In this document: positions 40,285-49,596 of the stretch, one piece after another | How positions within the stretch are numbered: position 1 is the stretch's first letter | How the letters are laid out: each line of letters starts with the position of its first letter | NCBI GenBank assembly: GCA_900318645.1 | Contig: ONLH01000007.1 | Span: forward strand, 1-64,000 | Direction of reading: 5' to 3' | DNA: 64,000 bases | Source: an uncultured Prevotellaceae bacterium | Lineage (GTDB): Bacteria; Bacteroidota; Bacteroidia; Bacteroidales; Muribaculaceae | Position numbers and translations under genes: made by a program | Notes under the pieces: model-generated | Database searches by the model: none | Seen by the model: only the letters and a program-made list of their open reading frames with translations | Told to the model about the DNA's origin: nothing

Positions 40285-42459
40285 TCAATGACTATTCAGC
40301 AGAATGTTGATCAGCGCGGTCACATCACTGATGTTGGCGCTGCCGTCGATATTGACATCGGCTTCTGCTGGAGGATTGGCATTGCTGAGTAGCAGGTTGA
40401 TCAGATAAGTCACGTCAGTGATGTTGACTTTGCCATCATTATTCACATCGCCAATGAGGGTCGCTGCAATTTCAGTCCAGTTCGTGCCATTATATTTGTA
40501 GGGCAACCAATTCTTGGCTCGGGCATTGGTGACGTGGGTGTTGTTAAACACGTTATTCTCTCCAGTCGAGTACAACACGCGCAGGTTTCCTGCTGTAGTT
40601 GTGCTACGGTCGGGAAGATTGTTGACGAGTGCTGTCATGCCTTCCTCGGAGAAATAGTTGTCGTAACAGTACAGTTGCTGCAACTGTGGACATGACGAGA
40701 TGTCAAGCGATGCCAAGTGGTTGGAGTAGCAGTTGAGTTTTTGTAGCTTTGTGCAGCCCGTGAGGTTAATTACGGTCAGTGCATTTTGTTGACAAATGAG
40801 TGCCGTCATCTGGGCGTTATTCGACACGTTCAATGACGTCAACCTCGACAGACCGGTCAGCGTGATGGAGGTGAAATTGTTGTTTCCACACTCCAGGACC
40901 TGTAGGCCCTGTGGCGGAATGAACGCGGTGAGAGCGTTGTTATTGCAGTACACGCTTCGCAGCTGCACACAGTCCGACAGGTAGAGCGATGTCAGCGAGT
41001 TGGAACGGCAATCAAGGCCCTGTAGCGCACTGCAGCCCCCCACGCTGAGTTGAGTCAAAGCATTGCTGTTGCAGTAGAGCCAATTCAGGGAATAGTTGTC
41101 ATTGAGATACAGGGTCTTGAGTTTCTCTTTGCCTGTTATCGAAAAGATGGTCATCTGGCTGCCGGTGCAGTAAATCTCTTCAATTTGGTGGCAATGATCC
41201 AGGTCGAGTTCTGACAGGTGGTTATTATAGCTGGAAAATTTCTTTAACTTCGTGCAGTCGGTTAGATCGAGTCTTCCCAAATAATTATAGCTGCAGTCAA
41301 GTTCCTGTAGCTGGTTGCAGCCACTCAGGTAGAGGGATGACAGACTATTGTTGTTACACAGGAGTTTGGTCAGCGATGCGTTGTTCTTTACATCCAGGGT
41401 GGTCAGCTGCGGCAAGTTGGTGATATTGAGTGACGTGAAGGCGTTGTTTCTGCAATACAGCGACAGCAACTTGGTGCATGCCGACACGTTGAGCGAGGTG
41501 AGATTGTTGTCCGAGCAATTCAACGCCTCCACTCCAGTAAGTAGCTCGATACCTTTGAGGTTGGAGATGTTGCGACTGCTCACGTAGACCCCAGTGCAAC
41601 CATTGACATCGCCTGTGGTCATGTAGCCTAAGGGATAGTTCATGAGCATGTAGGAACGGAAGTTGGCATCAGGGAAAGTGTTGGAATTAATCAGTACCGC
41701 ATAATTGTCGGTAATGTGAATGCTTTGACCATAAATCAGGCTGCCGTCTTTGATAATGCCCTTGTAGGAACTACTGTAGTAGGCATCCGATGGCGATGCG
41801 ACGGCCTCGTTGCCATTAAGGGTCATAGCGGCAATATTAGAAGCGACGGGGTAGCTGCTGTTACTCGTTGCCAAGAGAACGATGTGGCTACCCGCATTCA
41901 CTGTCACGCGAGCCCAGTCATACAGGGCGCCCTTCTTGCCCGATGCCTCGACATTGACATTGGTAAAAGTCAATGTGCTCGAGCTGCTGGTACCCTTGCC
42001 TTCAAAGCCATACTTGTCGCTGGTGGATTTCACAATCAGTTTGCCGGGGCCGGATACGGTAACTGCCACGTTGTTGCTATACACACCGCCCTCGCTGCCA
42101 CCGGTGACGGTCGTGGTGCCGCTGGCGACGACGATTGAGCCAGGCTGGTTGAAGCGGATGACCGACGCCGAGGAGGCGCTCAGGTTATTGGTACCCACGA
42201 GCTTGACAATGAGTCCCGAGCGGTCGCTCTGGATGGCGCGGTTGTCGGTGCCCGTGCGTGTGATGGTGACATTGGTCAATGTCAACGTGTTGTTACTGGG
42301 GGTGAAAACCGCGGTGCCGCCAGTGATGTTACTGCCCGTGATGTTGCTGCAGTTGTCACTCGTGACCTTCACACCACCCACGTAGAAATTGTAATCGGTT
42401 GCCGCTTGTGCGATCAATGTCGCCACCAGCATCAAGAGAAATAATACATTTTTTTTCAT
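40285..42459 (-). CDS. Exported leucine-rich repeat protein with dockerin-like C-terminus
   Basis: A 724-residue protein starting MKKNVLFLLMLVATLIAQA (signal peptide). The N-terminal 230 residues are beta-rich with repeated short strands (SGLIVKLVGTNNL, ITVSGPGK-like) as in right-handed beta-helix proteins. Residues about 300-640 hold roughly fifteen internalin-like repeats of the form L-x-x-L-x-C-x-x-N-x-L-T-x-L-x-x-x-x-C. The C-terminus carries two dockerin-type calcium motifs (GDVNNDGKVNITDVTYLINL and DVNIDGSANISDV). Such proteins are surface adhesins or enzymes' scaffolding partners in Bacteroidales. No cohesin is seen in this window. Confidence 0.87.
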   Translation of the reverse strand: MKKNVLFLLMLVATLIAQAATDYNFYVGGVKVTSDNCSNITGSNITGGTAVFTPSNNTLTLTNVTITRTGTDNRAIQSDRSGLIVKLVGTNNLSASSASVIRFNQPGSIVVASGTTTVTGGSEGGVYSNNVAVTVSGPGKLIVKSTSDKYGFEGKGTSSSSTLTFTNVNVEASGKKGALYDWARVTVNAGSHIVLLATSNSSYPVASNIAAMTLNGNEAVASPSDAYYSSSYKGIIKDGSLIYGQSIHITDNYAVLINSNTFPDANFRSYMLMNYPLGYMTTGDVNGCTGVYVSSRNISNLKGIELLTGVEALNCSDNNLTSLNVSACTKLLSLYCRNNAFTSLNITNLPQLTTLDVKNNASLTKLLCNNNSLSSLYLSGCNQLQELDCSYNYLGRLDLTDCTKLKKFSSYNNHLSELDLDHCHQIEEIYCTGSQMTIFSITGKEKLKTLYLNDNYSLNWLYCNSNALTQLSVGGCSALQGLDCRSNSLTSLYLSDCVQLRSVYCNNNALTAFIPPQGLQVLECGNNNFTSITLTGLSRLTSLNVSNNAQMTALICQQNALTVINLTGCTKLQKLNCYSNHLASLDISSCPQLQQLYCYDNYFSEEGMTALVNNLPDRSTTTAGNLRVLYSTGENNVFNNTHVTNARAKNWLPYKYNGTNWTEIAATLIGDVNNDGKVNITDVTYLINLLLSNANPPAEADVNIDGSANISDVTALINILLNSH

Positions 42460-42716
42460 AATCAAGCAATTTTGATAACCCCATTGGCAGGAGCAAAAGG
42501 TGAATAAAAAACGACTCAGAAGCCATACATCTTGCTGATTTCCAAAAATTTATTGACAACAAATGCAATAAAATCAAATCACAGCACGCACAACTTGTAG
42601 GCAAATTTCGTAAAAATCCTCGACTTATGCAAGAGAATCGCATCAATCTCCCCCCAGAAAAAAAAGGACAAATGTCTCTTAATACCATAAAACTGCCTAT
42701 CAAATTAAAGTCAACC

Positions 42717-42902
42717 ACACTGTAGATTATTTCAAGGCAACGGTGCACGGCCTTGCAGTATCACGATGCACGCTAGCTTTGCGGTGTAAAAGGTGGTAGC
42801 GACAGCACAATGTCAACATTTTGTTTCATCAATGCGGCTTCACGGTATCATTCATCTCCCGTCAAGCAGAGGGCCGTGCATAAAGACAGCAAAGGAGGGA
42901 TC
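42717..42902. repeat. Dispersed noncoding repeat, copy B
   Basis: It is related to 398-590 over its whole length, with a shared stretch of about 35 bp around 42815-42850. It lies upstream of the LRR-dockerin gene. The surrounding 42466-43169 interval otherwise shows no gene; 42900-43150 contains repeats of the type CTCCGACA/ATCCTA without obvious structure. Confidence 0.65.
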
Positions 42903-43169
42903 GCCCATCACGGGCGTTTCCCTCCTTTACCTATATGAAACTGTAACAGCTTACTCCGTTTTGCTGTAACAGTCAGTACCGTTTTTTCAACCGAGTGAAC
43001 GGGTATTTACCGGAATACGCAACATACTTTGAAAATCCTCCGACAATCTCAAACTTCTTTTCAAAATCCTAGAGAATCCTACCACTCCTCTGAAAACTTC
43101 TCCGACATTATCGATGACATTCATCAAATCGCGGTATCATTGAGTTTCTTATTGCAGCTTTACAGCCCT

Positions 43170-43925
43170 CTACATCTGGAATAGAGTAAAGCCTTCACTT
43201 ATTGAATACTCGTTTATATCAATAGTAAGTGAGTCATAATCTATTAAATCCATCAAGGAGGCAAAAAATTCTTGCAGGCAACTAACTTCTTTTTTCTCCT
43301 TGTCTTTAATCATATACGATGCATATCCTACCCAATCATTGTAGTCATTTTGAATATGGTCTAAGACGAAGTATTTATGAGACTGAAGTGATAATATGGC
43401 TTTAGGCAATAATTCAACATCTGACCAATCATATAAGGGTGTATCATGTGTCATGATTTGTTTATTTCGTATCCACCTTTCAAGCGTTTTTGGGGTTATT
43501 GATCCAAAAATGAAAACAAATTTATGTGGTACTCCGAGTTGAGTTAATATTTCAAAAGCGTTAAATGTAGTGGTAAATGTTCTCTGTGTTATGGATGATT
43601 TAACCTCGATTACTGCAACCACAGAACTAGCATTAATAACACTTAAATCGCCACAAGAATATTCGATTGCGTCTTTATTCTTGCGATAAATAATAATATC
43701 GCATTGACTTGAAAGTTGTTTTTCTTCATCCTCTATCTCTTTGTTAATTACAAACCCTTGACAAACGCAAAACCCATTGGGTATTATCTTTTTTATCGCT
43801 ATTCTTAGTGACTCCTCTCCAACATATCCAATAGAAGGCTTATGCTTCTCAAAAAGCTCCCTAGCCTTAGATATGCTCCTTAAGAGGCTCTTAGCTTGCT
43901 GTCTATATTTTTCTTCTCGTGTCAT
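43170..43925 (-). CDS. DUF6602 protein with PD-(D/E)XK-like motif
   Basis: A 251-residue soluble protein matching DUF6602: YVGEESLRIAIKKIIPNGFCVCQGFVI, SSQCDIIIYRK, then VVAVIEVKSSI. The Asp of QCDIII and the Glu-x-Lys of EVK fit a PD-(D/E)XK nuclease core. It is the last gene of a five-gene minus-strand operon with two radical SAM-type proteins. The ATG at 43925 leaves seven bases after the upstream stop; a start at 43949 would overlap it. DUF6602 has no established biochemical role; nuclease activity is inference from the motif. Confidence 0.78.
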   Translation of the reverse strand: MTREEKYRQQAKSLLRSISKARELFEKHKPSIGYVGEESLRIAIKKIIPNGFCVCQGFVINKEIEDEEKQLSSQCDIIIYRKNKDAIEYSCGDLSVINASSVVAVIEVKSSITQRTFTTTFNAFEILTQLGVPHKFVFIFGSITPKTLERWIRNKQIMTHDTPLYDWSDVELLPKAILSLQSHKYFVLDHIQNDYNDWVGYASYMIKDKEKKEVSCLQEFFASLMDLIDYDSLTIDINEYSISEGFTLFQM

Positions 43926-43932
43926 AAAAAGC

Positions 43933-44190
43933 TCAGCAATCCCTCTCAATCTTATCTATATCCTCGAAAAACTGGTCTGTTTCTGTTAGTGAATAAATAA
44001 CTGGAAAACCTTTATCTTCCATTCTCTTCAATGTTTTTAAAAGCCACTGAGACTCGGCGTCACAGGCTACACACGTTCCGGGGCAATCACCTTTGTTATT
44101 GCATGGATGAGGAGTGTATGAGATATTATTCAGTTCTGCGAGTCTAATTCTTAAAGATTTAAGAATCTCACATTTTTCCTTACCTTTCAT
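43933..44190 (-). CDS. Small Cys-cluster protein linked to radical SAM gene
   Basis: An 85-residue protein (start at 44190; an upstream ATG at 44223 is possible). The core motif CNNKGDCPGTCVACDAES provides four Cys in a C-x5-C-x3-C-x2-C arrangement suitable for an iron-sulfur cluster or zinc. A helical C-terminal part follows (LLKTLKRMEDKGFPVIYS). It overlaps the radical SAM gene by 11 bases, so the two products are likely made in balanced amounts. It may be the substrate, an electron carrier, or a partner of that enzyme. Confidence 0.65.
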   Translation of the reverse strand: MKGKEKCEILKSLRIRLAELNNISYTPHPCNNKGDCPGTCVACDAESQWLLKTLKRMEDKGFPVIYSLTETDQFFEDIDKIERDC

Positions 44191-44815
44191 GTCTAAATTT
44201 GGTTTTATACTCAAAGATATCAAATCTTGAATAGCCTATGGATTCTAAAAAGTCTTTACTTTTCTGGATATCACCGTTGGTATTATACCCTGTTATCTTC
44301 GGGAGGCGTATCAACACATTGTCATTAAAACCAATATTCACGAGTTGTTTTAAGTTTTCTATAACAACTTCATTAGTCAATTGAGTATATGATTTATAGA
44401 TTTGCGAATCAACATCCTTTACATCAACAAATATCTCGTTAACGTATGGTAGCAGTTTTTCAATTTCCTTATTTGGAACATTCAATGATGTTTCTATAGT
44501 TACATTCCAGCGCTTTGCGCCTAATTCAAGAACATCAATAATAAAATCTGAGTACAATAACGGTTCTCCACCTCCGAATGTTACACCACCACCAGTCGCC
44601 AGATAATACAATTCGTCCTTTGCGGCAATATCGTAAACATCTTTAGGTTGAGAATAGACGACTTCAGATAACTCCCGATGGCATTGAGGATTCAAACAAT
44701 ACTTGCAATTTAAAGGGCATCCATAAAAAGTGATCAATGTAGTTATACCATTACCATCTGATCCCATCCGTAGCCGGTCTATACCCATTATTGGGGCTAA
44801 ACTATCATTGTTCAT
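44180..44815 (-). CDS. Radical SAM protein, activase-like
   Basis: A 211-residue enzyme of the size of glycyl-radical activases and QueE-like proteins. Cys33, Cys37 and Cys40 (GCPLNCKYC) form the cluster motif, then GGGVTFGGGEPLLYSDF, VTIETSLNVPNKEI and FVDVKDVDSQIY, all typical of PFL-activating-enzyme-like proteins. There is no glycyl radical enzyme nearby. Its start overlaps the 3' end of the giant methyltransferase-Sel1-LRR gene by 11 bases and its stop overlaps the Cys-cluster gene. Confidence 0.85.
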   Translation of the reverse strand: MNNDSLAPIMGIDRLRMGSDGNGITTLITFYGCPLNCKYCLNPQCHRELSEVVYSQPKDVYDIAAKDELYYLATGGGVTFGGGEPLLYSDFIIDVLELGAKRWNVTIETSLNVPNKEIEKLLPYVNEIFVDVKDVDSQIYKSYTQLTNEVVIENLKQLVNIGFNDNVLIRLPKITGYNTNGDIQKSKDFLESIGYSRFDIFEYKTKFRHER

Positions 44816-47800
44816 ATTCCTTTATAATGAAGTTTCGGTCCATTCCATACGTCCTGAAATCGCCATCGCTATAATCGTATATTGGTTCAAAACTATACTG
44901 TTCAGCACATCCAGAAGGAATGAAGATCTCTATTTTTTTAAAGGTACTGACATCAATATTTTTTCTTTCAGACCCTTCGTCCATACTACCCAATAATTGA
45001 TGTCGTGGCCAATATAAATTCGGTAAGATATCAGGACGATCTTCTCTATAGAAAATGCTACTACTAGCTCTTGAAGACTCGCCCTCAAAGCGCATAGTAT
45101 TTAAACTATAACAATTAAAGAAAGATCCCTCTTCTACCTTTTCTACCGTTTTTGGTATTTCAATTCTCTCAATATTATTACAATCTCCAAAGCATCCCAC
45201 AGATATTTCTTTTATCGTACATTTCTGCCATCTGATTCTTTCAAGTTTTCTTGCTTCGTAGAATGCCCATGGTTCTAGTTCAACGATATTCTTTCCGATT
45301 AAAATGTCTTTAACTTTTGAGCCATAAAACGCAAATGATTTGACCTTACGTATAGGTGGGAAAAGCGCAATCTCTTCTTCTTCGAAGTGCGATATTAACT
45401 CACCATTATAATTATTGTACAGTAATCCATTCTCAGAGGTGAAAATTTTGTTATTTAAGCATTCTATCTGTGATGTTCCAATAAATGGATTCAAACCGAT
45501 CTTTTTAACATGAGACGGAATTAAGATTTTGTTAATTTGGCATCCATAGAAACAAAAATCGCCTATTTCTTTGAGTTCTTCACTTAAGAAAATCCTTTTA
45601 AGATTACAATAAGCGAAACATGAATTGCCGAGCCTTTTCAATGAGTTCGGCAGCACCACCTCTTTTAATTCTTCGTTTGAATGAAAGGCATTCTCGGCAA
45701 TCTCAACTAGCATCTCAGGAAGAACTAACCTTGAGATTCTACAACCCATAAAAGCACCAGACGGAATACAATCCATCTTTCCATTTAGATGAACTTCACA
45801 AAGAGATTCACACCCATAAAAAGTATTAATGCCAATGCTTATAACACTTTCTGGTATTGTTACTCTGTTTAATTTCAAACAATACTGAAAAGCTTCTTTT
45901 TCAATAGTTCGTAGTGTGGATGGGAACTTGATCTCGGTAATAAAATCATTTTCCGCAAAAGCTTTTTCTCCAATTATCTCGACTCCTAATGGAACTGCAA
46001 ATTTTGAGTCTGTCCCGAAGTATGAAATTAGCTTCTTTTTATCCCTAGAGTATAAAGCATGGTCTAATACGATATAATTTGCTGAATAACATTCAATATT
46101 TTCAATACCTTTTGAACCAAAATAATTATTAACACCGAAGGGATTCTTACCAATGAATAACACTGATGACGGTATTATTATTCTTTTGAAAGTATGGCCA
46201 TAAAATGCACCATCACATATAACCCTCGTTCCGGATGGTATCTTTAATACTTTGCTTCTTTTATAGCCTCCTTTAATAAGAATCTTCTTGTCTGATGAGT
46301 ATGTTATACCAGAGATATCAACGACAGGAGTATCTTCCTTTTTAATTGAACAAAGATTACTTAATAATGAAGCTTCTCTTACCTTAATACATGATTCTAT
46401 GTGTCCTAATTCTGCTGCTTTTTTATAATAGGTATTAGCCAACTCAAAATCTTTATCCTTAACTATACCATTTTGTATACATTTGCCTAGAATATAAATA
46501 GCTTGTGAATCATCATTGTCAGCTTTCGTTTTAAAGAAATTGAAAGCCTCATCTGGGGTATTAATTTGAATTTCATTATCGGATTTTGAGTAGTATCTCG
46601 CATACCATACTAATGCATCCTCATTACTCTTTTCAATACCAAATCCAATGAAATAATAGAACGCAATTTTACCAATAGATTCTAAATCCTTATTCTTAGC
46701 AGCCTTTAAAATCCAATGGAAATATTTTTTAGCATCGGGGTTAACTCCAATACCTTTCTTATAGCAATTAGCAAGATTCTTTTGTGCTGTTGTATTTCCA
46801 AGTATGGCTGCCTTTTCATAGTATAAAACAGCCTTTTTAAAGTCGACATCTACTCCTTTTCCATTCTCATAACAAATTGCCAAGTTATTGATTGCAGAAG
46901 CATTGTTTTGTTCAGCTGCCCGTGTATACCATTCAACTGCAAGCCTTTCATCTTCTTTAATGCCATAGCCATTAGAATAGAAATAGCCTATATAGAATTG
47001 AGCAGTAGAGCTGCATTTTTCTGCTGCTTTTAAATACCAATTGAAAGACTTTTTAGGATTCTTTTCTTCACCCAGTAATCCATATCGGTATATTTCTCCT
47101 AACTTTTCTTGTGCTTGGCGATATCCTAATTCACCAGATTTCTTATAAAAGGATAATGCTTTCTCTTCATTCTTATCTACATATTTTCCTGACTCATAGC
47201 ATTTTGCCAAAATAAAGCATGATTTTGGATGTCCCAAATTTGCTGCTTTTTTTATAGCATTGAATGCTGCTGTTCTATCTGCTTCAGTTCCGTATCCGTT
47301 AATATAACAAACAGATAACATAAAATATGCATCTTTAAGCCCTTCTTTTGCAGCCTGTTTAAAGCAGTGAAATGCTTCATTGTAATGTTTTTCTACGCCT
47401 TTCCCTTTTATATATAAGAGACCAATATTATAAAGTGCTGATACATATCCTTGTTCTGCTGATTTTTTAAACCATTCAAGTGCGAGTAAATAATCTTGAT
47501 CAGTTCCTACACCATCTTCATACCAAAGTCCTAACATGTTTTGGCATTTTGCATCTCCTCTCTCGGCACATAATCTCAATTTATTGAATACCTCTTTGCA
47601 GTATTCGCCTGTCTTATCTAATTCAACATTATCCAAAATAGAATCCGCTTCCTCAAACACTTGCTCACAGTCATACTTTATTGAATCAGAACTTAATAGA
47701 ACAGCGCATGTCCAGTCTTTTTCTTCGTCTAACTGGCGCTTTTCTAGATATTTTTCAAAATAGACAACTTTGTCTATAGACAATGCAAAGGTTCTCAACC

Positions 47801-48452
47801 GTTCTATGCGTTGAGGGTTTTGCATGGGTGATACTAAGATATACTCATTATCACCCACAGATTGTTCCTTAACTAGACGTGAAAGATGTGTTAAATCATA
47901 AGATTCAACGTCCAAAATATTGGATAATAGGTGAATCGTGGGGATATCTGAAGATAGTATCAGATCATCATTTGTCAAGTCGTCAAATTGTTTGTTAACA
48001 GCAATGATTTCCGCATCTGGATAAAACCTTGAACACAATAATTCGGCTCTTGACAATGCCATTTCAGATGGCTCAATTAGTGTGATCCTTCTTACTCTTT
48101 GGTCACGATTATGCTCAATGATATATTCATGGTAGCAAATCGATGCCAAGCCTTGACCGCACCCATAATCAACAATTTCAACTTCTTCATAATTGTTGAT
48201 TGGTTTCTGCAAATTGTTAAATGCGTATTGCAATTTTGCATTATGCATCTTTCCAAATGAATAGATGTACATCTGCAATAATGGCTCTGAGTCCAAAATG
48301 TCTATTCCTCTATTTAATGAATCATGAAGTTCATTACATAATTCACTTGGCAATTTTTGAACAAAATCAAATGCGATATCCCATACTTTCTCGAATGAGG
48401 GATCCTCCATGTGTTCAATTAGATATGAGTATGTCGTTTTGCTCTCTTTCAT
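44805..48452 (-). CDS. Giant methyltransferase-Sel1-LRR protein
   Basis: A 1215-residue protein without signal peptide. Residues about 85-260 form a class I methyltransferase-like domain (VEIVDYGCGQGLASICYHEY, then ITLIEPSEMALSRAELLCSR). Residues about 285-690 hold a dozen Sel1-like repeats (for example MLGLWYEDGVGTDQDYLLAL, YNIGLLYIKGKGVEKHYNEA). Residues about 730-1170 are BspA-type LRR_5 repeats (IGEKAFAENDFITEIKFPST, SIGINTFYGCESLCEVHL). LRR_5 proteins are normally exported, so a cytoplasmic fusion is unusual. It overlaps DUF1848 by four bases (ATGA) and the radical SAM gene by eleven. It looks like an interaction scaffold carrying a methyltransferase. Confidence 0.85.
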   Translation of the reverse strand: MKESKTTYSYLIEHMEDPSFEKVWDIAFDFVQKLPSELCNELHDSLNRGIDILDSEPLLQMYIYSFGKMHNAKLQYAFNNLQKPINNYEEVEIVDYGCGQGLASICYHEYIIEHNRDQRVRRITLIEPSEMALSRAELLCSRFYPDAEIIAVNKQFDDLTNDDLILSSDIPTIHLLSNILDVESYDLTHLSRLVKEQSVGDNEYILVSPMQNPQRIERLRTFALSIDKVVYFEKYLEKRQLDEEKDWTCAVLLSSDSIKYDCEQVFEEADSILDNVELDKTGEYCKEVFNKLRLCAERGDAKCQNMLGLWYEDGVGTDQDYLLALEWFKKSAEQGYVSALYNIGLLYIKGKGVEKHYNEAFHCFKQAAKEGLKDAYFMLSVCYINGYGTEADRTAAFNAIKKAANLGHPKSCFILAKCYESGKYVDKNEEKALSFYKKSGELGYRQAQEKLGEIYRYGLLGEEKNPKKSFNWYLKAAEKCSSTAQFYIGYFYSNGYGIKEDERLAVEWYTRAAEQNNASAINNLAICYENGKGVDVDFKKAVLYYEKAAILGNTTAQKNLANCYKKGIGVNPDAKKYFHWILKAAKNKDLESIGKIAFYYFIGFGIEKSNEDALVWYARYYSKSDNEIQINTPDEAFNFFKTKADNDDSQAIYILGKCIQNGIVKDKDFELANTYYKKAAELGHIESCIKVREASLLSNLCSIKKEDTPVVDISGITYSSDKKILIKGGYKRSKVLKIPSGTRVICDGAFYGHTFKRIIIPSSVLFIGKNPFGVNNYFGSKGIENIECYSANYIVLDHALYSRDKKKLISYFGTDSKFAVPLGVEIIGEKAFAENDFITEIKFPSTLRTIEKEAFQYCLKLNRVTIPESVISIGINTFYGCESLCEVHLNGKMDCIPSGAFMGCRISRLVLPEMLVEIAENAFHSNEELKEVVLPNSLKRLGNSCFAYCNLKRIFLSEELKEIGDFCFYGCQINKILIPSHVKKIGLNPFIGTSQIECLNNKIFTSENGLLYNNYNGELISHFEEEEIALFPPIRKVKSFAFYGSKVKDILIGKNIVELEPWAFYEARKLERIRWQKCTIKEISVGCFGDCNNIERIEIPKTVEKVEEGSFFNCYSLNTMRFEGESSRASSSIFYREDRPDILPNLYWPRHQLLGSMDEGSERKNIDVSTFKKIEIFIPSGCAEQYSFEPIYDYSDGDFRTYGMDRNFIIKEYEQ

Positions 48453-49519
48453 ATTCCTGTGATAGTTTCCCCGTAAAGGTGTTCTTTATGTGTCTTGTAG
48501 TTTTTTAATGCAACCTGTTTGCTCGCATTGGCATAACAGTATTCGCAACCATGGATACAGGTATTGTATTCGCCGATGTCCTTACTCTTGATACAACCGC
48601 AAAACTGCCGTTGGCCTTTATCCTTGTTGTCCCCATGAACCGCATACGTATTATCCGGTAAAAGAATTGCACCTTCGGGTAGCTGTCCTATATTTCCGAA
48701 CAAGTCTGGTTGCGGTAGGGGTATTCTTTTTACTTTTAGGTAGTCCATTAGAATCTTATCCTTATACGCAAAACGAATGATTAGGTCATCATCAATGCAA
48801 TGGTTCCTCTTGACTCCATATTGAGTAAGGTTGATCTTCTCACCGCAGGTTGCTAGTTCATAACGCCAATTCAAGTTTAGGCTAGCCAGCTTCTCTGCGA
48901 ACTCACGCATTTGGTCTTCAGTCCAGTCATTGAATCTGATATTAGCTTTAACTAGATTTGATTGTACCTTTCGATACGAGAGGATATCAGCAAAACTAAA
49001 TACTAGCTTTTCTGTATAACCTTGAAGTCGGTTCCCGATGTAATTAATCTTTGCGAGCAAAGAATCTATGTTAACCTGGTCAGTAAGCAGTAATGGATCA
49101 AAACGCCAGATTACACGGCCAGATCCTAATCGGTCAACAAGTTGTTTAAAAGTATCAATACGCTGTGCAATAGGAGGGACACACTTCTCCAATCCCTCTT
49201 TCTCATAGTCATTGAGAGAATACTGAATGTAACAACCAATTCCTCTGCGTTCTAGGATTGGCAGATATTCCAATAAAGGTGCAGGATTCTTTGACCAGAA
49301 CACGATAAAACGAGTGTTCTGGTAAGAAACATAACTGCGAACCCCATTGAATGGATTAGTCCAAGCAGAATATCCAGCGACATCAAGACGATGGAAAAAC
49401 CAATCTGCATAAAAGGCCGGAATATCTGTGCTGCGACTTGCTGACACAAGAATCGGAACTTGCATATCGACAAGTTCTCCATTATCTCGAGGAAGTTTTA
49501 TTTTATCCCATGTTGCCAT
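48449..49519 (-). CDS. DUF1848 radical SAM-type protein
   Basis: A 356-residue protein matching DUF1848: ILVSASRSTDIPAFYADWFF, FIVFWSKNPAPLLEYLP, YIQYSLNDYEKEGLE, RVIWRFDPLLLTDQV, and a C-terminal cluster CGCIKSKDIGEYNTCIHGCEYCYAN. The C-terminal CxxxCxxC is in the position expected for a [4Fe-4S] cluster in this family, which is unlike standard radical SAM enzymes where it is N-terminal. It is the first gene of the five-gene operon, with a -7 element at 49552-49559 upstream. The function is unknown. Confidence 0.85.
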   Translation of the reverse strand: MATWDKIKLPRDNGELVDMQVPILVSASRSTDIPAFYADWFFHRLDVAGYSAWTNPFNGVRSYVSYQNTRFIVFWSKNPAPLLEYLPILERRGIGCYIQYSLNDYEKEGLEKCVPPIAQRIDTFKQLVDRLGSGRVIWRFDPLLLTDQVNIDSLLAKINYIGNRLQGYTEKLVFSFADILSYRKVQSNLVKANIRFNDWTEDQMREFAEKLASLNLNWRYELATCGEKINLTQYGVKRNHCIDDDLIIRFAYKDKILMDYLKVKRIPLPQPDLFGNIGQLPEGAILLPDNTYAVHGDNKDKGQRQFCGCIKSKDIGEYNTCIHGCEYCYANASKQVALKNYKTHKEHLYGETITGI

Positions 49520-49551
49520 GTATCTTTATGACTAAGGAAGATTTATTCTGG

Positions 49552-49559
49552 CAAATTTA
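49552..49559 (-). promoter_or_regulatory. Putative promoter of the DUF1848-DUF6602 operon
   Basis: CAAATTTA reads TAAATTTG on the minus strand, 33 bases upstream of 49519. A possible -33 CAAA lies at 49583-49586 with a slightly long 23-base spacer. Confidence 0.5.
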
Positions 49560-49596
49560 CTAACAATATCAGTATTCCGGAACAAATCCGTTCACT

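Noticed and set aside
40285-42459. Cellulosome component
   Set aside because: Dockerin-like motifs are present, but no cohesin or scaffoldin is in the window, and such tails are common on Bacteroidales exported proteins.
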